This document shows positions 45,644 to 55,597 of a DNA stretch of 64,000 nucleotides, piece after piece (position 1 is the stretch's first letter; the number at the start of each line of letters is the position of its first letter). Position numbers and translations under genes: made by a program. The DNA is taken from positions 62,001 through 126,000 of the forward strand of contig JAEWIF010000019.1 in the NCBI GenBank assembly GCA_023387335.1, in the 5' to 3' direction. The DNA is from Pseudomonadota bacterium. Its GTDB lineage: Bacteria; Pseudomonadota; Gammaproteobacteria; Burkholderiales; Burkholderiaceae_C. Under the pieces are notes generated by a model. It worked only from the letters and a program-made list of their open reading frames with translations. It was not told the DNA's origin and ran no database searches.

Positions 45644-48600
45644 TCAGTCGTACGCGAACGTGAAGATCAGGTCCACCGCGGACCTCTCCCCGGCTTGCGC
45701 GCGCAGCGTGAACCGCTGCGTCAGGTCGTAGAACACGAACAGCGTCCCGATCGCGCCCGACAGGCTGCGCTCGTACGACGCGTACAGGTTGCGGCCCAGG
45801 CGCTTGCCCAACGTGACGGCCGGGCCTTCCGCGCCGTCGCCGCGGCGGAAGCCCAGTTCGTCCAGCCCGAGCAACGCCGCCGGGCCCTTGCCGCCGCCGC
45901 CACCGCCGCGGCTTTGCAGCAGGGCCAGCGCGGCCGATTGCAGCAGCGCGGTCTCCGCGCCGCCTGACGCCGCCGGACGGCCCAGCACCAGCCACGCCAG
46001 CTTCTCGCCTTCGGGCAGTTCGGGCTCGGCGTACAGGCGCACGAACGGCGCCTGCACGGTGCCCGTCACCTGCACGCCCACGCGCTGCGTGAGGCGCGGT
46101 CGGACCGCGAGGATGTCCAGCGCGGGATTGTCCACGGGCCCGGTGAAGCGCAGCACGCCGCGCTCGATGTCCAGCCGCTGGCCGTAGGCGCGGTACTCGC
46201 CGCCGACCGTGCGGATCACGCCCGTCAGGCGCGGTTCGGTGATCGTTTCGCCGCCCACCACCAGCGAGCCCGCCAGCCGCGTGTCGATGCCGCGGCCCTG
46301 CACGCGGAAGTCGTTGCCAAGGTCGAGGTTGACCGCGATCTCCAGCGGCCGCCCGTCGCGCTTGCCCTCGGGCTTCCGCGGATCGCGCCCCAGCGCCACG
46401 CCCGCCGGCAGGTTGCGCACCATCACGTCGTCGCCCAGCCGCGGCGCCGCTTCGTCGGGCAGGGCGATGCGCGCCCGGTCCACGCGCAGCGCGCCGCGCA
46501 CCTGCGCGCCCGCGGCGTCCATGCCGGCGACCAGCTGCCCGGACAACGTGAGCTGCCGATCGGTCCGCGTGCTCGCGCGCAGCTGGTCGATGGTGGTGGA
46601 CACGCGCACCTGCGGCCCGCCCTGCTGCCAGGTGCCTTCGCCCGAGCCGGCCACGCGGCCGCCGTCCGGTCCCGGGCCTTGCAGCAGCAGCTCCTCGACC
46701 ACGAGCCGGCGCCCTTCGAGGCGCGCGCGCAGCCGGCCGTCCTGCAGCGCCACGCCGTCGACCACGGAGCGCAGCGCGAGATCGTCCGCGCGCAGGTTGC
46801 CGGTGAGCTGGGGATCGCCGCGCGTGCCCGCGACGGCCACGTCGGCCGCGAGCGAACCGCGCAGCCGCCAGCCCGGCGGCGCCAGCAGCGACCAGACGCC
46901 CAAGCGCGGCAGCTGCGCGCGGACGGCGCCATTGAGCGGCGCGTTCTCCGGCCACGACCAGCCTTCGCTGCCCTGCGCCAGCCGGCTCGCCAGCCGCGCG
47001 TCGGCGGTGCCCGCGCGTTCGGAATCCCAGCGCAGCGAGAGCGTGACCGCCTCGCCCTGCCCTTCGAGCGCGATGCGCGCCTCTCGCACGCCGGCCTGCA
47101 CGCGCGCGCTGCCGCCACCGCCGGTTTCCGCCAGCACGGAGAGATCGCCGCGGCTGCGCTCCAGGCTGGCCTTCAGGTGCATCGTCTCGCCCAGCACCGC
47201 GTCCCAGCGGCCGTCGAACACCAGGTCCCCGCCCACCGCCGCGCCGGCCAGTTGCGGCCCGCCGAGCAGCTCGATCCAGCCCATGGGGAGGCCGGTGATG
47301 CGGCCGGCCGTGCGCAGTTCGCCGCGCGCGAATCGCACGGGGTCCCACGCGACCATGGCCTGCGTGGTGGCGCCGCCCGTCTTGGCCGGCGGCGCGATCA
47401 GCGCGGCCTCCGAAGCGCCGGCCTCGAAGCGCCCGCCGCCCCACAGCAGGTCCAGCGGCCGGCGCAGCGCCAGCCGCCAAGGGCCCGGCCCCACGCCGGG
47501 ATCGCGCGCCACGGCCTCGAGCTGGTTCACCTGGCCTTGCCAGGCATCACCGGCGCGGCGGCCGCCGCGGCCGTCGAGGGTGAGCGCCAACGTGCGAGCG
47601 TCCTGCTGCAGCTGCGCCTTCAGGTCCAGGCGCGCATCGGCAAGCCGGCCGTCGAGGCGCGCGCTCACGTCGCGCACCGCCCAGGGCGGGCCCTGGCCCG
47701 GCGGCGTCGCGGGCTGCAGCTGCGGCAGCGACAGCGTGCCCTCCACCGTGGGATCGTCCCAGCCGCCCTGCCAGGCCAGCTGCAGGTCGCCGCGCCCGGT
47801 GAACAGGTGCTGGCCGATCGCGGGCGGCAGGCCCGGCAGCTTCATCAGCCATTGCTGCGCCTGCGCGATGTCCGCCACGACGACGCGCGAATTGCCGCCG
47901 CCCGTGCGCGGCCCGACCGAGCCGACCGCGCGAACACGCATGCCCGGCGCTTCCAGGTCGGCGCGGCCGCGGCCCGTGCGTGCCCGCAGGTGCGCGTCGA
48001 TCGCGGCATCCAGCTTCGCGTCGGCCGTGGTCATTTCGAGCTGCGGCAGCGACAGATCCTCGCCCGCCCAGCGGCCGCGCGCCTTCAGCGATCGCAACTC
48101 CAGCGCCGCCACCGTCGCGGCGACCTCGTTGGCCGGCGAACGAGGCGGCGCGGCGCGCGCGCCGGACGCCTTCAGTTCCGTTTCGAAGAGGTAGGCCTTG
48201 CCCTGCGCGCGAACGGTCGCCTTGCCGCTCAGCGGCAGCGGCGCCATCGCCGTGTGCACCGCCGCCGGATTGACGCCCGCCAGCGTGCCTTCGACCCGCC
48301 ACGCGTCCTCGGCCTCCCACTCGCCGCGCGCCAGCACGCGTCCGCCGCCCACCTGGGCCTCCAGCTCGCGCACCAGCGCCTGGCCCGGCAGGCGCAGGTC
48401 GCCTTGCAGTCGCACGCGCTCGGCCGGCACGCGCCGGCGGTCCCACGGCCCCGGCAGCGCGTTGCGCAGGTCGGCGTTCACGGTCCAGGTCGCCGTGCCC
48501 TGCGGCTGCACCGCGATCGTTCCCGACAAGGAGGTGTGCGGCGCCTGCGGCCACAGCGCTCCCGCGTCGAACGCCTTCACGTCCGCATGGGCGTCCAGCA

Positions 48601-49375
48601 GCGGCATGGGCTCGAAAGGCGCCACGTGCGCGTTCAGCCGCGCCTGCGTGGCATCGAGCGCGGCGCTGCCGGGCTCGCCTTCCACCTGCGCCTGCAGCTC
48701 GAACCGGGCGAGTTGCCCCTGCGCGTTGGCCTGGAACACCAGCGGCAACGGGGCCGCACCGCCCGGCACCGGCGCGCTGATGCGGCCTTGCAGCCAGGCA
48801 TCCAGCGGCAGCCCGTCGCGCGCGCCCAGCACCACGTTGCCGCGGTAGTGGCCGTCAAAGGCGCGCAGGTTGCGCAGGACCAGGCGATGGCGAAGGCCGT
48901 CGTAGCTGTAGCCCGCCACGAGTTCGCCAAGCTCGATCCGGGTCTTGCCGTCGTAGTCGAAACGGTCCACCCGCAGGTCGTCCACCCGCACGTACAGCGG
49001 CAACGCCAGCGATTCCGGCGCCTTCATCCGTTCGCCGGTGTCGGGCCGGCGGTCGACCACGCGCACCTGCGCGGCGTGCAGGCGCGAGAGCTCGAGCGAT
49101 CGCTGCACCAGCGCGATCAGCCGCCACGCCAGGTCGACCTGCCGCGCCTCGACCTGCAGGCCCTCCTGGCTCCAGGCCAGCCGATCCGCCTTGACGCCGC
49201 TGCGCAGCGACCCGGTGACGTTCTCTGCCACCAGCGGCTGGCGCCTGGCAACCTGCTCCAGCGCCCATCGCGCCGAGCCTTCGGTGCCGGCCCACCACCA
49301 CGCCGCGGCCAGCGCGCACAGCAGCAGCGCCAGCAGCACCAGCAACGTCACGCCGAGGGCCCGGAAGAAGCGCAT
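45644..49375 (-). CDS. tamB: translocation and assembly module subunit TamB
   Basis: A 1243-residue periplasm-spanning AsmA-like protein. N-terminal signal anchor (ALGVTLLVLLALLLCALAAAWWW, residues 6-28), a very long beta-rich repeat region forming a lipid-conducting groove, and the C-terminal DUF490/TamB domain with VTGTVQAPFVRLYAEPELPEGEKLAWLVLGR-type sequence (about 1120-1243), ending in FAYD. It works with TamA in outer-membrane assembly and phospholipid transport. It lies 11 bp after tamA. Confidence 0.95.
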   Translation of the reverse strand: MRFFRALGVTLLVLLALLLCALAAAWWWAGTEGSARWALEQVARRQPLVAENVTGSLRSGVKADRLAWSQEGLQVEARQVDLAWRLIALVQRSLELSRLHAAQVRVVDRRPDTGERMKAPESLALPLYVRVDDLRVDRFDYDGKTRIELGELVAGYSYDGLRHRLVLRNLRAFDGHYRGNVVLGARDGLPLDAWLQGRISAPVPGGAAPLPLVFQANAQGQLARFELQAQVEGEPGSAALDATQARLNAHVAPFEPMPLLDAHADVKAFDAGALWPQAPHTSLSGTIAVQPQGTATWTVNADLRNALPGPWDRRRVPAERVRLQGDLRLPGQALVRELEAQVGGGRVLARGEWEAEDAWRVEGTLAGVNPAAVHTAMAPLPLSGKATVRAQGKAYLFETELKASGARAAPPRSPANEVAATVAALELRSLKARGRWAGEDLSLPQLEMTTADAKLDAAIDAHLRARTGRGRADLEAPGMRVRAVGSVGPRTGGGNSRVVVADIAQAQQWLMKLPGLPPAIGQHLFTGRGDLQLAWQGGWDDPTVEGTLSLPQLQPATPPGQGPPWAVRDVSARLDGRLADARLDLKAQLQQDARTLALTLDGRGGRRAGDAWQGQVNQLEAVARDPGVGPGPWRLALRRPLDLLWGGGRFEAGASEAALIAPPAKTGGATTQAMVAWDPVRFARGELRTAGRITGLPMGWIELLGGPQLAGAAVGGDLVFDGRWDAVLGETMHLKASLERSRGDLSVLAETGGGGSARVQAGVREARIALEGQGEAVTLSLRWDSERAGTADARLASRLAQGSEGWSWPENAPLNGAVRAQLPRLGVWSLLAPPGWRLRGSLAADVAVAGTRGDPQLTGNLRADDLALRSVVDGVALQDGRLRARLEGRRLVVEELLLQGPGPDGGRVAGSGEGTWQQGGPQVRVSTTIDQLRASTRTDRQLTLSGQLVAGMDAAGAQVRGALRVDRARIALPDEAAPRLGDDVMVRNLPAGVALGRDPRKPEGKRDGRPLEIAVNLDLGNDFRVQGRGIDTRLAGSLVVGGETITEPRLTGVIRTVGGEYRAYGQRLDIERGVLRFTGPVDNPALDILAVRPRLTQRVGVQVTGTVQAPFVRLYAEPELPEGEKLAWLVLGRPAASGGAETALLQSAALALLQSRGGGGGGKGPAALLGLDELGFRRGDGAEGPAVTLGKRLGRNLYASYERSLSGAIGTLFVFYDLTQRFTLRAQAGERSAVDLIFTFAYD

Positions 49376-49386
49376 GGTCCGGCCCG

Positions 49387-51207
49387 TCAGAACGTGGTGC
49401 CCAGGTTGACGTGCAACCGCAGGCGCTTGGGATCCAGCCCGTAGGCCAGGTCCACCTGCAGCGGCCCGAGCGGGCTGCGGAAGCGCACGCCGGTGCCGAT
49501 GCCGAACGAGGGATCGAGGTCGCCGACGCGGTCGGCCACCGCGCCGCCGTCGATGAAGAGCACGCTCTCGAAATCGGTCTCGACGCCGTCGCGGCGGATC
49601 GGCCGCTGCCACTCGATGCTGCCCACCGCCAGGTAGCGTCCCGGCCCGACCACGCCGGAGGGCTGCAGCACGCCGATGTCACGGTAGCCGTAGCCGCGCA
49701 CCGTGGTGTCGCCGCCGGTGCGGAACAGCTGCGTGGACGGCACGCGCGCGCTGCGGCTGGCCAGCACGGCGCCGCCTTCGGCCCGCCACTGGATGCGGCC
49801 GCGCGCCAGCGGCTGGATCTCCAGCCAGCGCAGCACCGTGCGCTGGAACGGGCTCTTGCTGCCCACCAGCGTCAGGCCGGCGCCGAACTCGGCACCGACG
49901 GCGAAGCCGCGCGTCGGATAAGGCGTGCGGTCGAAGTAGCGGCCGTTCCACACGTAGTTGGCGCTGATGGCCGTGCCGTCGCCGGTGTCGGCCGGGGGCG
50001 GCGCGCCGACGGCCGCCTGCACGCTGGACCGGTCGAACTGCAGGTAGACGTTGCGATCGATGCGCTCTTCGCTGCGCGAGCGGCCCACGCGCACGGTCTG
50101 GCTGTGGGTGACGAGCTCGTCGTCGTCCAGCCGCTCGATGCGGCCGGCCACGCCCCAGCGCCACCCATCAGCGCCCGGCACGGCCGACAGCTCGGTACTC
50201 AGGAACGGCTGCTTGCGATCCAGCTGCAGCTTGGTCACCGCGCGCCAGCCGATGCCGGGCAGGCGGTTGTGCGTGTACTCCACGCTGGTGCGCGGGCCGG
50301 CGTCGGTGGAGAAGCCCACGCCCAGCACCACCTTGTGCAGCGGCGCCTCGCGCACCGTCACCTGCAGCGGCGCCGCGTTGGGATCGCTGGTCGGATCGAC
50401 GTAGAGGAAGGCCGAATCGAAGTAACCGCTGCCCACCAGGCGCAGCTGGGCGCGCTGGATGCGGTCCTGGTCGTAGAGGGTCCCGGGCGGCAGTCGCGCG
50501 ATGCGCGGCACCAGCAGCGGGTCGTAGCGCTCGATGCCGCCGACCTGCATCTCGCCCAGCCGGAACAGCGGGCCCGAATCCATCCGCAGGCCCAGCTTCG
50601 CGCGCTGCGTGGCGGCGTCGACGTCGGCCAGGCTGAAGCCGATCCTGCCGGCCGGGTAGCGGCGCGCCACCAGCTCGCGCAGGGCGTCCGACTTGGCGTC
50701 GTTCCAGCCGTCCTGGGTGAAGCGGCGCCCCACCGGCAGGCTCCACTGCTCGCGGATGCGGGCGCGCTGCAGGATCGCCTCCGGCTCCTCGGAGCCGGCG
50801 ATCTCGCCCTGGAAGCTGATGTCCACCTCGGAGACGGTGACCGGCTGGCCGGGCTGCACCTCGACCACGACCACCGGCACCTCGCCCTCGGCCGCGGGTT
50901 CGCGGCGGATGTCGAGCTTCGGCGCGAAATAGCCGAGCGTTCCCAGCAGTTCGCGCGCGTCGCGGTCGGCCAGGCGCAGCAGCCGGGCCAGCTCGGCCTC
51001 GTCGAGGTCGGGCACCTGGCGGTAGCGCTGCAGTTCCAGGTGGCGCTGCAGCAGCTCGCGCACCGCCTTGTCCTCGGTCCGGATGTCCAGGTTGAACGCG
51101 GGACGCTGCGGTCCCGGGGCCTCCTGCGCCATCGCCACGGCGGCAAGCCCGGCGCACGCCAGGGTGGCGAACCACCGTCGAGCACGCGCGAGCAGGCGGG
51201 GCTTCAT
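49387..51207 (-). CDS. tamA: autotransporter assembly factor TamA (Omp85 family)
   Basis: An outer-membrane protein of about 606 residues: signal peptide to about VAMAQE, three POTRA domains (to about residue 270), then a 16-strand beta-barrel with the Omp85 motif region FRTGGDTTVRGYGYRDIG (RGY) and a terminal Phe (LGTTF). The start at 51207 (MKPRLLARARRW) gives a normal signal peptide; ATG 51228 adds seven residues. No clear Shine-Dalgarno is seen for either. TamB, its inner partner, follows. Confidence 0.93.
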   Translation of the reverse strand: MKPRLLARARRWFATLACAGLAAVAMAQEAPGPQRPAFNLDIRTEDKAVRELLQRHLELQRYRQVPDLDEAELARLLRLADRDARELLGTLGYFAPKLDIRREPAAEGEVPVVVVEVQPGQPVTVSEVDISFQGEIAGSEEPEAILQRARIREQWSLPVGRRFTQDGWNDAKSDALRELVARRYPAGRIGFSLADVDAATQRAKLGLRMDSGPLFRLGEMQVGGIERYDPLLVPRIARLPPGTLYDQDRIQRAQLRLVGSGYFDSAFLYVDPTSDPNAAPLQVTVREAPLHKVVLGVGFSTDAGPRTSVEYTHNRLPGIGWRAVTKLQLDRKQPFLSTELSAVPGADGWRWGVAGRIERLDDDELVTHSQTVRVGRSRSEERIDRNVYLQFDRSSVQAAVGAPPPADTGDGTAISANYVWNGRYFDRTPYPTRGFAVGAEFGAGLTLVGSKSPFQRTVLRWLEIQPLARGRIQWRAEGGAVLASRSARVPSTQLFRTGGDTTVRGYGYRDIGVLQPSGVVGPGRYLAVGSIEWQRPIRRDGVETDFESVLFIDGGAVADRVGDLDPSFGIGTGVRFRSPLGPLQVDLAYGLDPKRLRLHVNLGTTF

Positions 51208-51345
51208 GTTCTGTGGGGCAAGCGTCATGCGCCCGGCGGCGGGCGCGGCAGCCTGAACTATGACGAGGCGCGGAACGCGGCCGCGTAGGCCCAGACCGCG
51301 ACCGGTGGGAGACGCCAGCTCTGCGGTGGCGCGGGCGTCAGGCGG

Positions 51346-52395
51346 TCAGACCACGACCGGCTCGGGCTCGAGCCGGATGCCGAAGCGCTCGTACACGCTG
51401 GTCTGGATGGCGCGGGCCAGCGTCACCACCTCGCCGCCGGTGGCGCCGCCGCGGTTGACCAGCACCAGCGCCTGCTTCTCGTACACGCCGGCGTTGCCCA
51501 CCGACTTGCCCTTCCAGCCGCACGCGTCGATCAGCCAGCCGGCGGCCAGCTTCACGCGCCCGTCGGGCATCGGGTAGTGAACGATGCCCGGCTCGCGGGC
51601 GATGATGTCGGTGCACTGCTCGGGCGTCACCGTCGGGTTCTTGAAGAAGCTGCCGGCGTTGCCGATCACGCGCGGGTCGGGGAGCTTGGCGCCGCGGATC
51701 GCGCAGATCCAGTCGAAGATCTGCCGCGCCGTGGGCTCGTGCACGCCGGTCTCGGCCTGCTTGCGTTCGAGGTCGGCGTAGCCCAGCACCGGCTTCCAGG
51801 GCTTGGGCAGGCGAAGGCGCACGCGCAGGATCAGCGCCCGGCCGGCCAGGCCCATGCCGCGCGGATCGTCCGCCTCCGGCGGCGGATGCTTGAACACCGA
51901 ATCGCGGTAGCCGAAGGCGCACTGCGCCGCGTCCAGCGTGAACACGCGGCCGGTCTGCAGGTCGATGGCGTCCAGCGACTCGAAGCGGTCCTGCAGCTCC
52001 ACGCCGTACGCGCCCACGTTCTGCACCGGCGAGGCGCCCACGGTGCCGGGGATCAGCGCCAGGTTCTCCAGCCCCGGCAGGCCCTGGTCCAGCGTCCAGC
52101 GCACGGCTTCGTGCCAGTTCTCGCCGGCGCCCACTTCCACGATGGTTGCGCGCGGGCCGTCGTCGACCACGCGGCGCCCGGCGATCTCCACCTTGAGCAC
52201 CAGCGGGCGCACGTCGCCCGTGAGCACGATGTTGCTGCCGCCGCCCAGGACGAACTTGGGCCGGGCGGCCAGCTGCGGGTCGGCCAGCAGCTGCACGACG
52301 TCGGATTCGTTGTGCACGCGCACGAGTTCGCGCGCCTTGGCGACGATGCCGAAGCTGTTGTGCGGCGCGAGGGAGACGTTGTGCTCCACGATCAT
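51346..52395 (-). CDS. murB: UDP-N-acetylmuramate dehydrogenase
   Basis: A 349-residue type I MurB, FAD-dependent. FAD loops FVLGGGSNIVLTGD and IPGTVGASPVQNVGAYGVELQ; the catalytic Ser is in VIGNAGSFFKNPTV and the Glu near the C terminus (EPEPVV). It reduces the MurA product in peptidoglycan synthesis. Divergent from yajQ by 43 bp. Confidence 0.96.
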   Translation of the reverse strand: MIVEHNVSLAPHNSFGIVAKARELVRVHNESDVVQLLADPQLAARPKFVLGGGSNIVLTGDVRPLVLKVEIAGRRVVDDGPRATIVEVGAGENWHEAVRWTLDQGLPGLENLALIPGTVGASPVQNVGAYGVELQDRFESLDAIDLQTGRVFTLDAAQCAFGYRDSVFKHPPPEADDPRGMGLAGRALILRVRLRLPKPWKPVLGYADLERKQAETGVHEPTARQIFDWICAIRGAKLPDPRVIGNAGSFFKNPTVTPEQCTDIIAREPGIVHYPMPDGRVKLAAGWLIDACGWKGKSVGNAGVYEKQALVLVNRGGATGGEVVTLARAIQTSVYERFGIRLEPEPVVV

Positions 52396-52438
52396 GGGAG
52401 AATTGTCGCCCAAGCGCGCTGGGCGCCGGGGAAGTGCA

Positions 52439-52924
52439 ATGCCGTCATTCGATACAGTCTGCGAGCCCAACCTGGTCGAGGTGAAGAACGCCGTCGACAA
52501 CACCGCCAAGGAGATCGCCACCCGGTTCGATTTCAAGGGCACGTCGGCCGCCATCGAGATCAAGGAAAAAGAGATCACGGTCTTCGGCGACGCCGATTTC
52601 CAGCTGGGCCAGGTCGAGGACATCCTCGCCAGCAAGCTCGCCAAGCGCAGCGTGGACCCGCGTTTCCTGGACAAGGGCAAGCCCGAGAAGATCGGCGGCG
52701 ACAAGGTCAAGCGGGTCGTCAAGGTCCGCAGCGGCATCGAGTCCGAGCAGGCCAAGAAGGTGCAGAAGCTCATCAAGGACAGCAAGATGAAGCTGCAGGC
52801 CTCCATCCAGGGCGACGCGGTGCGCGTCACCGGGGCCAAGAAGGACGAACTGCAGGCCGCCATGGCCCTGATCCGCAAGGAGATCAGCGACCTGCCCCTG
52901 TCCTTCAACAACTTCCGCGACTGA
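52439..52924 (+). CDS. yajQ: YajQ family cyclic di-GMP-binding/nucleotide-binding protein
   Basis: A 161-residue UPF0234 protein with the invariant opening MPSFDTVCEPNLVEVKNAVDN and two RRM-like halves. Homologues bind c-di-GMP or nucleotides and act as cofactors of transcription regulators. It is divergent from murB and 11 bp before the protease-like gene. Confidence 0.95.
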   Translation: MPSFDTVCEPNLVEVKNAVDNTAKEIATRFDFKGTSAAIEIKEKEITVFGDADFQLGQVEDILASKLAKRSVDPRFLDKGKPEKIGGDKVKRVVKVRSGIESEQAKKVQKLIKDSKMKLQASIQGDAVRVTGAKKDELQAAMALIRKEISDLPLSFNNFRD

Positions 52925-52935
52925 AGGCGGAGCGC

Positions 52936-53580
52936 ATGCGCAAGGCGCTCCTGGCTTCCTTTCTTCTTACGCTGCTCGCCGCGCCGGCCTGGGCCCAGTC
53001 GGTCGCCCTGCAGGGCATGCTGGGCAACCGCGCGCTGCTGATCGTGGACGGTTCCGCGCCCAAGGCGGTGGCGCCGGGCGACTCGCACAAGGGCGTCAAG
53101 GTGGTCTCCACCGCCGGCGACCTGGCCGTGGTGGAGTACAACGGACGTCGCCAGACCCTGCGCGTGGGCGAGGCGCCGGCCAGCGTCGGTTCGACCGGCG
53201 CGGCGCCTTCGGGCGACAGGATCGTGCTCACCGCCGGCAGCGGCGGCCACTTCCTCACCGAAGGCGGCATCAACGGCCGCGCCGCCTATTTCATCGTGGA
53301 CACCGGCGCCACCAGCGTCAGCATCGGCGCCGCCGAGGCCGACCGCCTGGGCATCGACTACAAGTCCGGCCAGCCGGTGCGGCTGAACACGGCCAACGGC
53401 GTCGCCGGTGGATGGCGCGTGATGCTCGCCAGCGTGCGCGTGCGCGACGTCGAGGTGCGCAACGTGGAAGCCGTGGTGAGCCAGCAGCCCATGCCCTACG
53501 TCCTGCTGGGCAACAGCTTCCTCGGCCGGTTCCAGATGCGGCGCGAGAACGACCAGATGGTGCTCGAGCGACGCTACTGA
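52936..53580 (+). CDS. retropepsin-like aspartic protease (TIGR02281-like), exported
   Basis: A 214-residue exported protein with signal peptide to about AWAQS. The C-terminal domain has the aspartic-protease triad FIVDTGATSVSIG (Asp122), and PYVLLGNSFLGRF near the end, as in single-domain retropepsin-like proteins that act as dimers. The N-terminal ~95 residues are a small beta domain (SVALQGMLGNRALLIVDG). The substrate is unknown. Its TGA shares a base with the ATG of the next gene. Confidence 0.88.
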   Translation: MRKALLASFLLTLLAAPAWAQSVALQGMLGNRALLIVDGSAPKAVAPGDSHKGVKVVSTAGDLAVVEYNGRRQTLRVGEAPASVGSTGAAPSGDRIVLTAGSGGHFLTEGGINGRAAYFIVDTGATSVSIGAAEADRLGIDYKSGQPVRLNTANGVAGGWRVMLASVRVRDVEVRNVEAVVSQQPMPYVLLGNSFLGRFQMRRENDQMVLERRY

Positions 53581-55193
53581 TGTCCGATCCCGAGCGCGCC
53601 ACCCTCGAACCGCCGCCGGTCGTCCCGCAAGTCACCGCGTTCGGACCGCTAAGCATCCCGGTGTTCCGGATGCTGTGGCTCACCTGGTTCGCGGCCAACA
53701 CGACGATGTGGATGAACGACGTCGCGGCCGCCTGGCTGATGACGTCGATCGCGCCCACGCCGCTGTGGGTGGCGCTGGTGCAGTCGGCCTCCACCCTGCC
53801 CGTGTTCTTCCTCGGCCTGCCCAGCGGCGCGCTGGCCGACATCCTGGACCGCCGGCGCTACTTCATGTTCACCCAGTTCTGGGTGGCCTCCATCGCCACC
53901 GTGCTGTGCGTGGTGATCCTGATGGACTGGATGAACCCCGGGCTGCTGCTGGCGCTGACCTTCGCCAACGGCATCGGCCTGGCGATGCGCTGGCCCGTCT
54001 TCGCGGCCATCATCCCGGAAGTGGTGCCGCGGCCGCAGCTGGCGCAGGCGCTGGCCCTGAACGGCGTGGCGATGAACGGCTCGCGCATCATCGGTCCGCT
54101 GGTGGCCGGCGCCGTCATCGCCGGCATCGGCAGCGCGTGGGTGTTCGTGCTCAACGCCTGCCTCTCGATCGTGGCCGGCGTGGTCATCATGCGCTGGCGG
54201 CGCGAGCACAAGGAAAGCCCGCTGGGCCGCGAACGGCTGGCCAGCGCGATGCGGGTGGGCGTGCAGTTCGTGCGCCAGTCGCCCCGCATGCGCGGCGTGC
54301 TGCTGCGCATTTCGGTCTTCTTCCTGCACTCCACCGCGCAGCTGGCCCTGCTGCCGCTGGTGGCGCGCGGCATGCACGGCGGCTCGGCCGGCACGTTCAC
54401 CGTGCTGCTGGCCTCGATGGGCGCCGGCGCCATCTTCGCCGCGCTGAACATGCCGCGCATCCGCGCCTGGCTGCCGCTGCAGCGGCTGGTGTTCATCGGC
54501 ACGGCGATGCAGGCACTGGGCACGCTGGCCGTCGCCTACTCGCCCAACATCGCGATGGCGGTGCCGGCAATGGCGATCTCGGGCATGGCCTGGATCACGG
54601 TGGCCAACTCGCTCACGGTGGCCGCGCAGATGGCCCTGCCCGACTGGGTGCGCGCGCGCGGCATGTCGATCTACCAGATGTGCCTGATGGGCTCCACCGC
54701 CGCCGGCGCGGCGTTCTGGGGCCAGATCGCCACCTTCAGCAGCGTGCGCGACAGCCTGACGGTGGCGGCGTTCACCGGCGTGTTCCTGATGTTCGTGGTG
54801 CAGCGGCTGACCACCGACCGCGGCACCGAGGAGGACCTGACGCCCTCGCAGGTGCTGAAGGTGCCGCACATCCCCGCGCCGCCGCGCGAGGGCCGCATCC
54901 TGCTGGCGGTCGAGTACCTCATCGACCCGGCGCGCGAGCAGGAATTCCTGTCCGTGATGGAGGAAAGCCGCCGCAGCCGCCTGGCCCAGGGCGCGCTGGG
55001 ATGGCAGCTGCTGCACGACCTGTCGGAGCCGGGACGCTACGTCGAGCAGGTGATCGACGAGTCCTGGACCGAGCACCTGCGCCGCTTCGACCGCATCACC
55101 GCCGCCGACGCGCAGCTGCGCGACCGGCGTCTGGGGTTCCACCTCGGGGAAGAGCCGCCGAAGGTGTCGCGGTACGTGGTGGACCGCGAATAA
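53580..55193 (+). CDS. MFS transporter with C-terminal ABM-like domain (EntS/MFS_3 type)
   Basis: A 537-residue inner-membrane protein. Residues about 20-420 form a 12-helix MFS_3-type exporter (GLPSGALADILDRRRYF is the A-motif loop between helices 2 and 3). The last ~115 residues are soluble (LLAVEYLIDPAREQEFLSVM, and EPGRYVEQVIDESWTEHLR), resembling an antibiotic-biosynthesis-monooxygenase fold common in this family. ATG 53580 overlaps the preceding stop as TGATG. Substrate not evident; siderophore or drug export is typical. Confidence 0.88.
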   Translation: MSDPERATLEPPPVVPQVTAFGPLSIPVFRMLWLTWFAANTTMWMNDVAAAWLMTSIAPTPLWVALVQSASTLPVFFLGLPSGALADILDRRRYFMFTQFWVASIATVLCVVILMDWMNPGLLLALTFANGIGLAMRWPVFAAIIPEVVPRPQLAQALALNGVAMNGSRIIGPLVAGAVIAGIGSAWVFVLNACLSIVAGVVIMRWRREHKESPLGRERLASAMRVGVQFVRQSPRMRGVLLRISVFFLHSTAQLALLPLVARGMHGGSAGTFTVLLASMGAGAIFAALNMPRIRAWLPLQRLVFIGTAMQALGTLAVAYSPNIAMAVPAMAISGMAWITVANSLTVAAQMALPDWVRARGMSIYQMCLMGSTAAGAAFWGQIATFSSVRDSLTVAAFTGVFLMFVVQRLTTDRGTEEDLTPSQVLKVPHIPAPPREGRILLAVEYLIDPAREQEFLSVMEESRRSRLAQGALGWQLLHDLSEPGRYVEQVIDESWTEHLRRFDRITAADAQLRDRRLGFHLGEEPPKVSRYVVDRE

Positions 55194-55284
55194 GCCTTCC
55201 TTTTCGCGGAGGCGAGGATCCAGTGCTTCCTCGCCTAGTCACCGCAGTCGTTCCGGGTCAGGGCGGGGAGGGTCTTCTGCCTAT

Positions 55285-55529
55285 ATGTCCCCCGCGCGCC
55301 TGAACGGCGCTGGCTCCTCCCAGGCCGCCTAGGGGCGGCCCTGAAGCGGCGTGGTGCGGTGAGATCCACCAAGCCTGAACTGCCGCCCTGGGCGGCCTCG
55401 GCGCCATGGTCGCTTTTGATCCGGCCCTCGCGGCAGTCTTCGATTCAACGCGGCGTAGGGACAGGGTGAGGGAGCCCTCTTGGCGGAAGTAAAGGAGGAG
55501 CCAGCGCCGTACAGGCGCGCGGGGGACAT
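55285..55529. repeat. 36-bp inverted repeat pair
   Basis: The arm 55285-55320 and the reverse complement of 55494-55529 are identical except for one base. The similarity continues weakly on the outer side, so these look like two diverged copies of one element in opposite orientation. Confidence 0.8.
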
Positions 55530-55550
55530 GTAGCCAAGAGGGCTCCCTCA
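55467..55550. repeat. 18-bp perfect inverted repeat enclosing one arm of the 36-bp repeat
   Basis: TGAGGGAGCCCTCTTGGC at 55467-55484 is the exact reverse complement of 55533-55550. The 48-bp loop contains the whole right arm (55494-55529) of the larger repeat, so the two structures cannot form at once in RNA. Confidence 0.8.
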
Positions 55551-55597
55551 GCCTGGCACGGCACGGGACTAGCGCCCGCGAAAGGCGGAAGCTCTGG

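Noticed and set aside
46679..49444. 921-codon plus-strand frame opposite tamB
   Set aside because: Antisense frame with Arg/His/Gln-rich shadow composition; the TamB reading with signal anchor and C-terminal domain is convincing.
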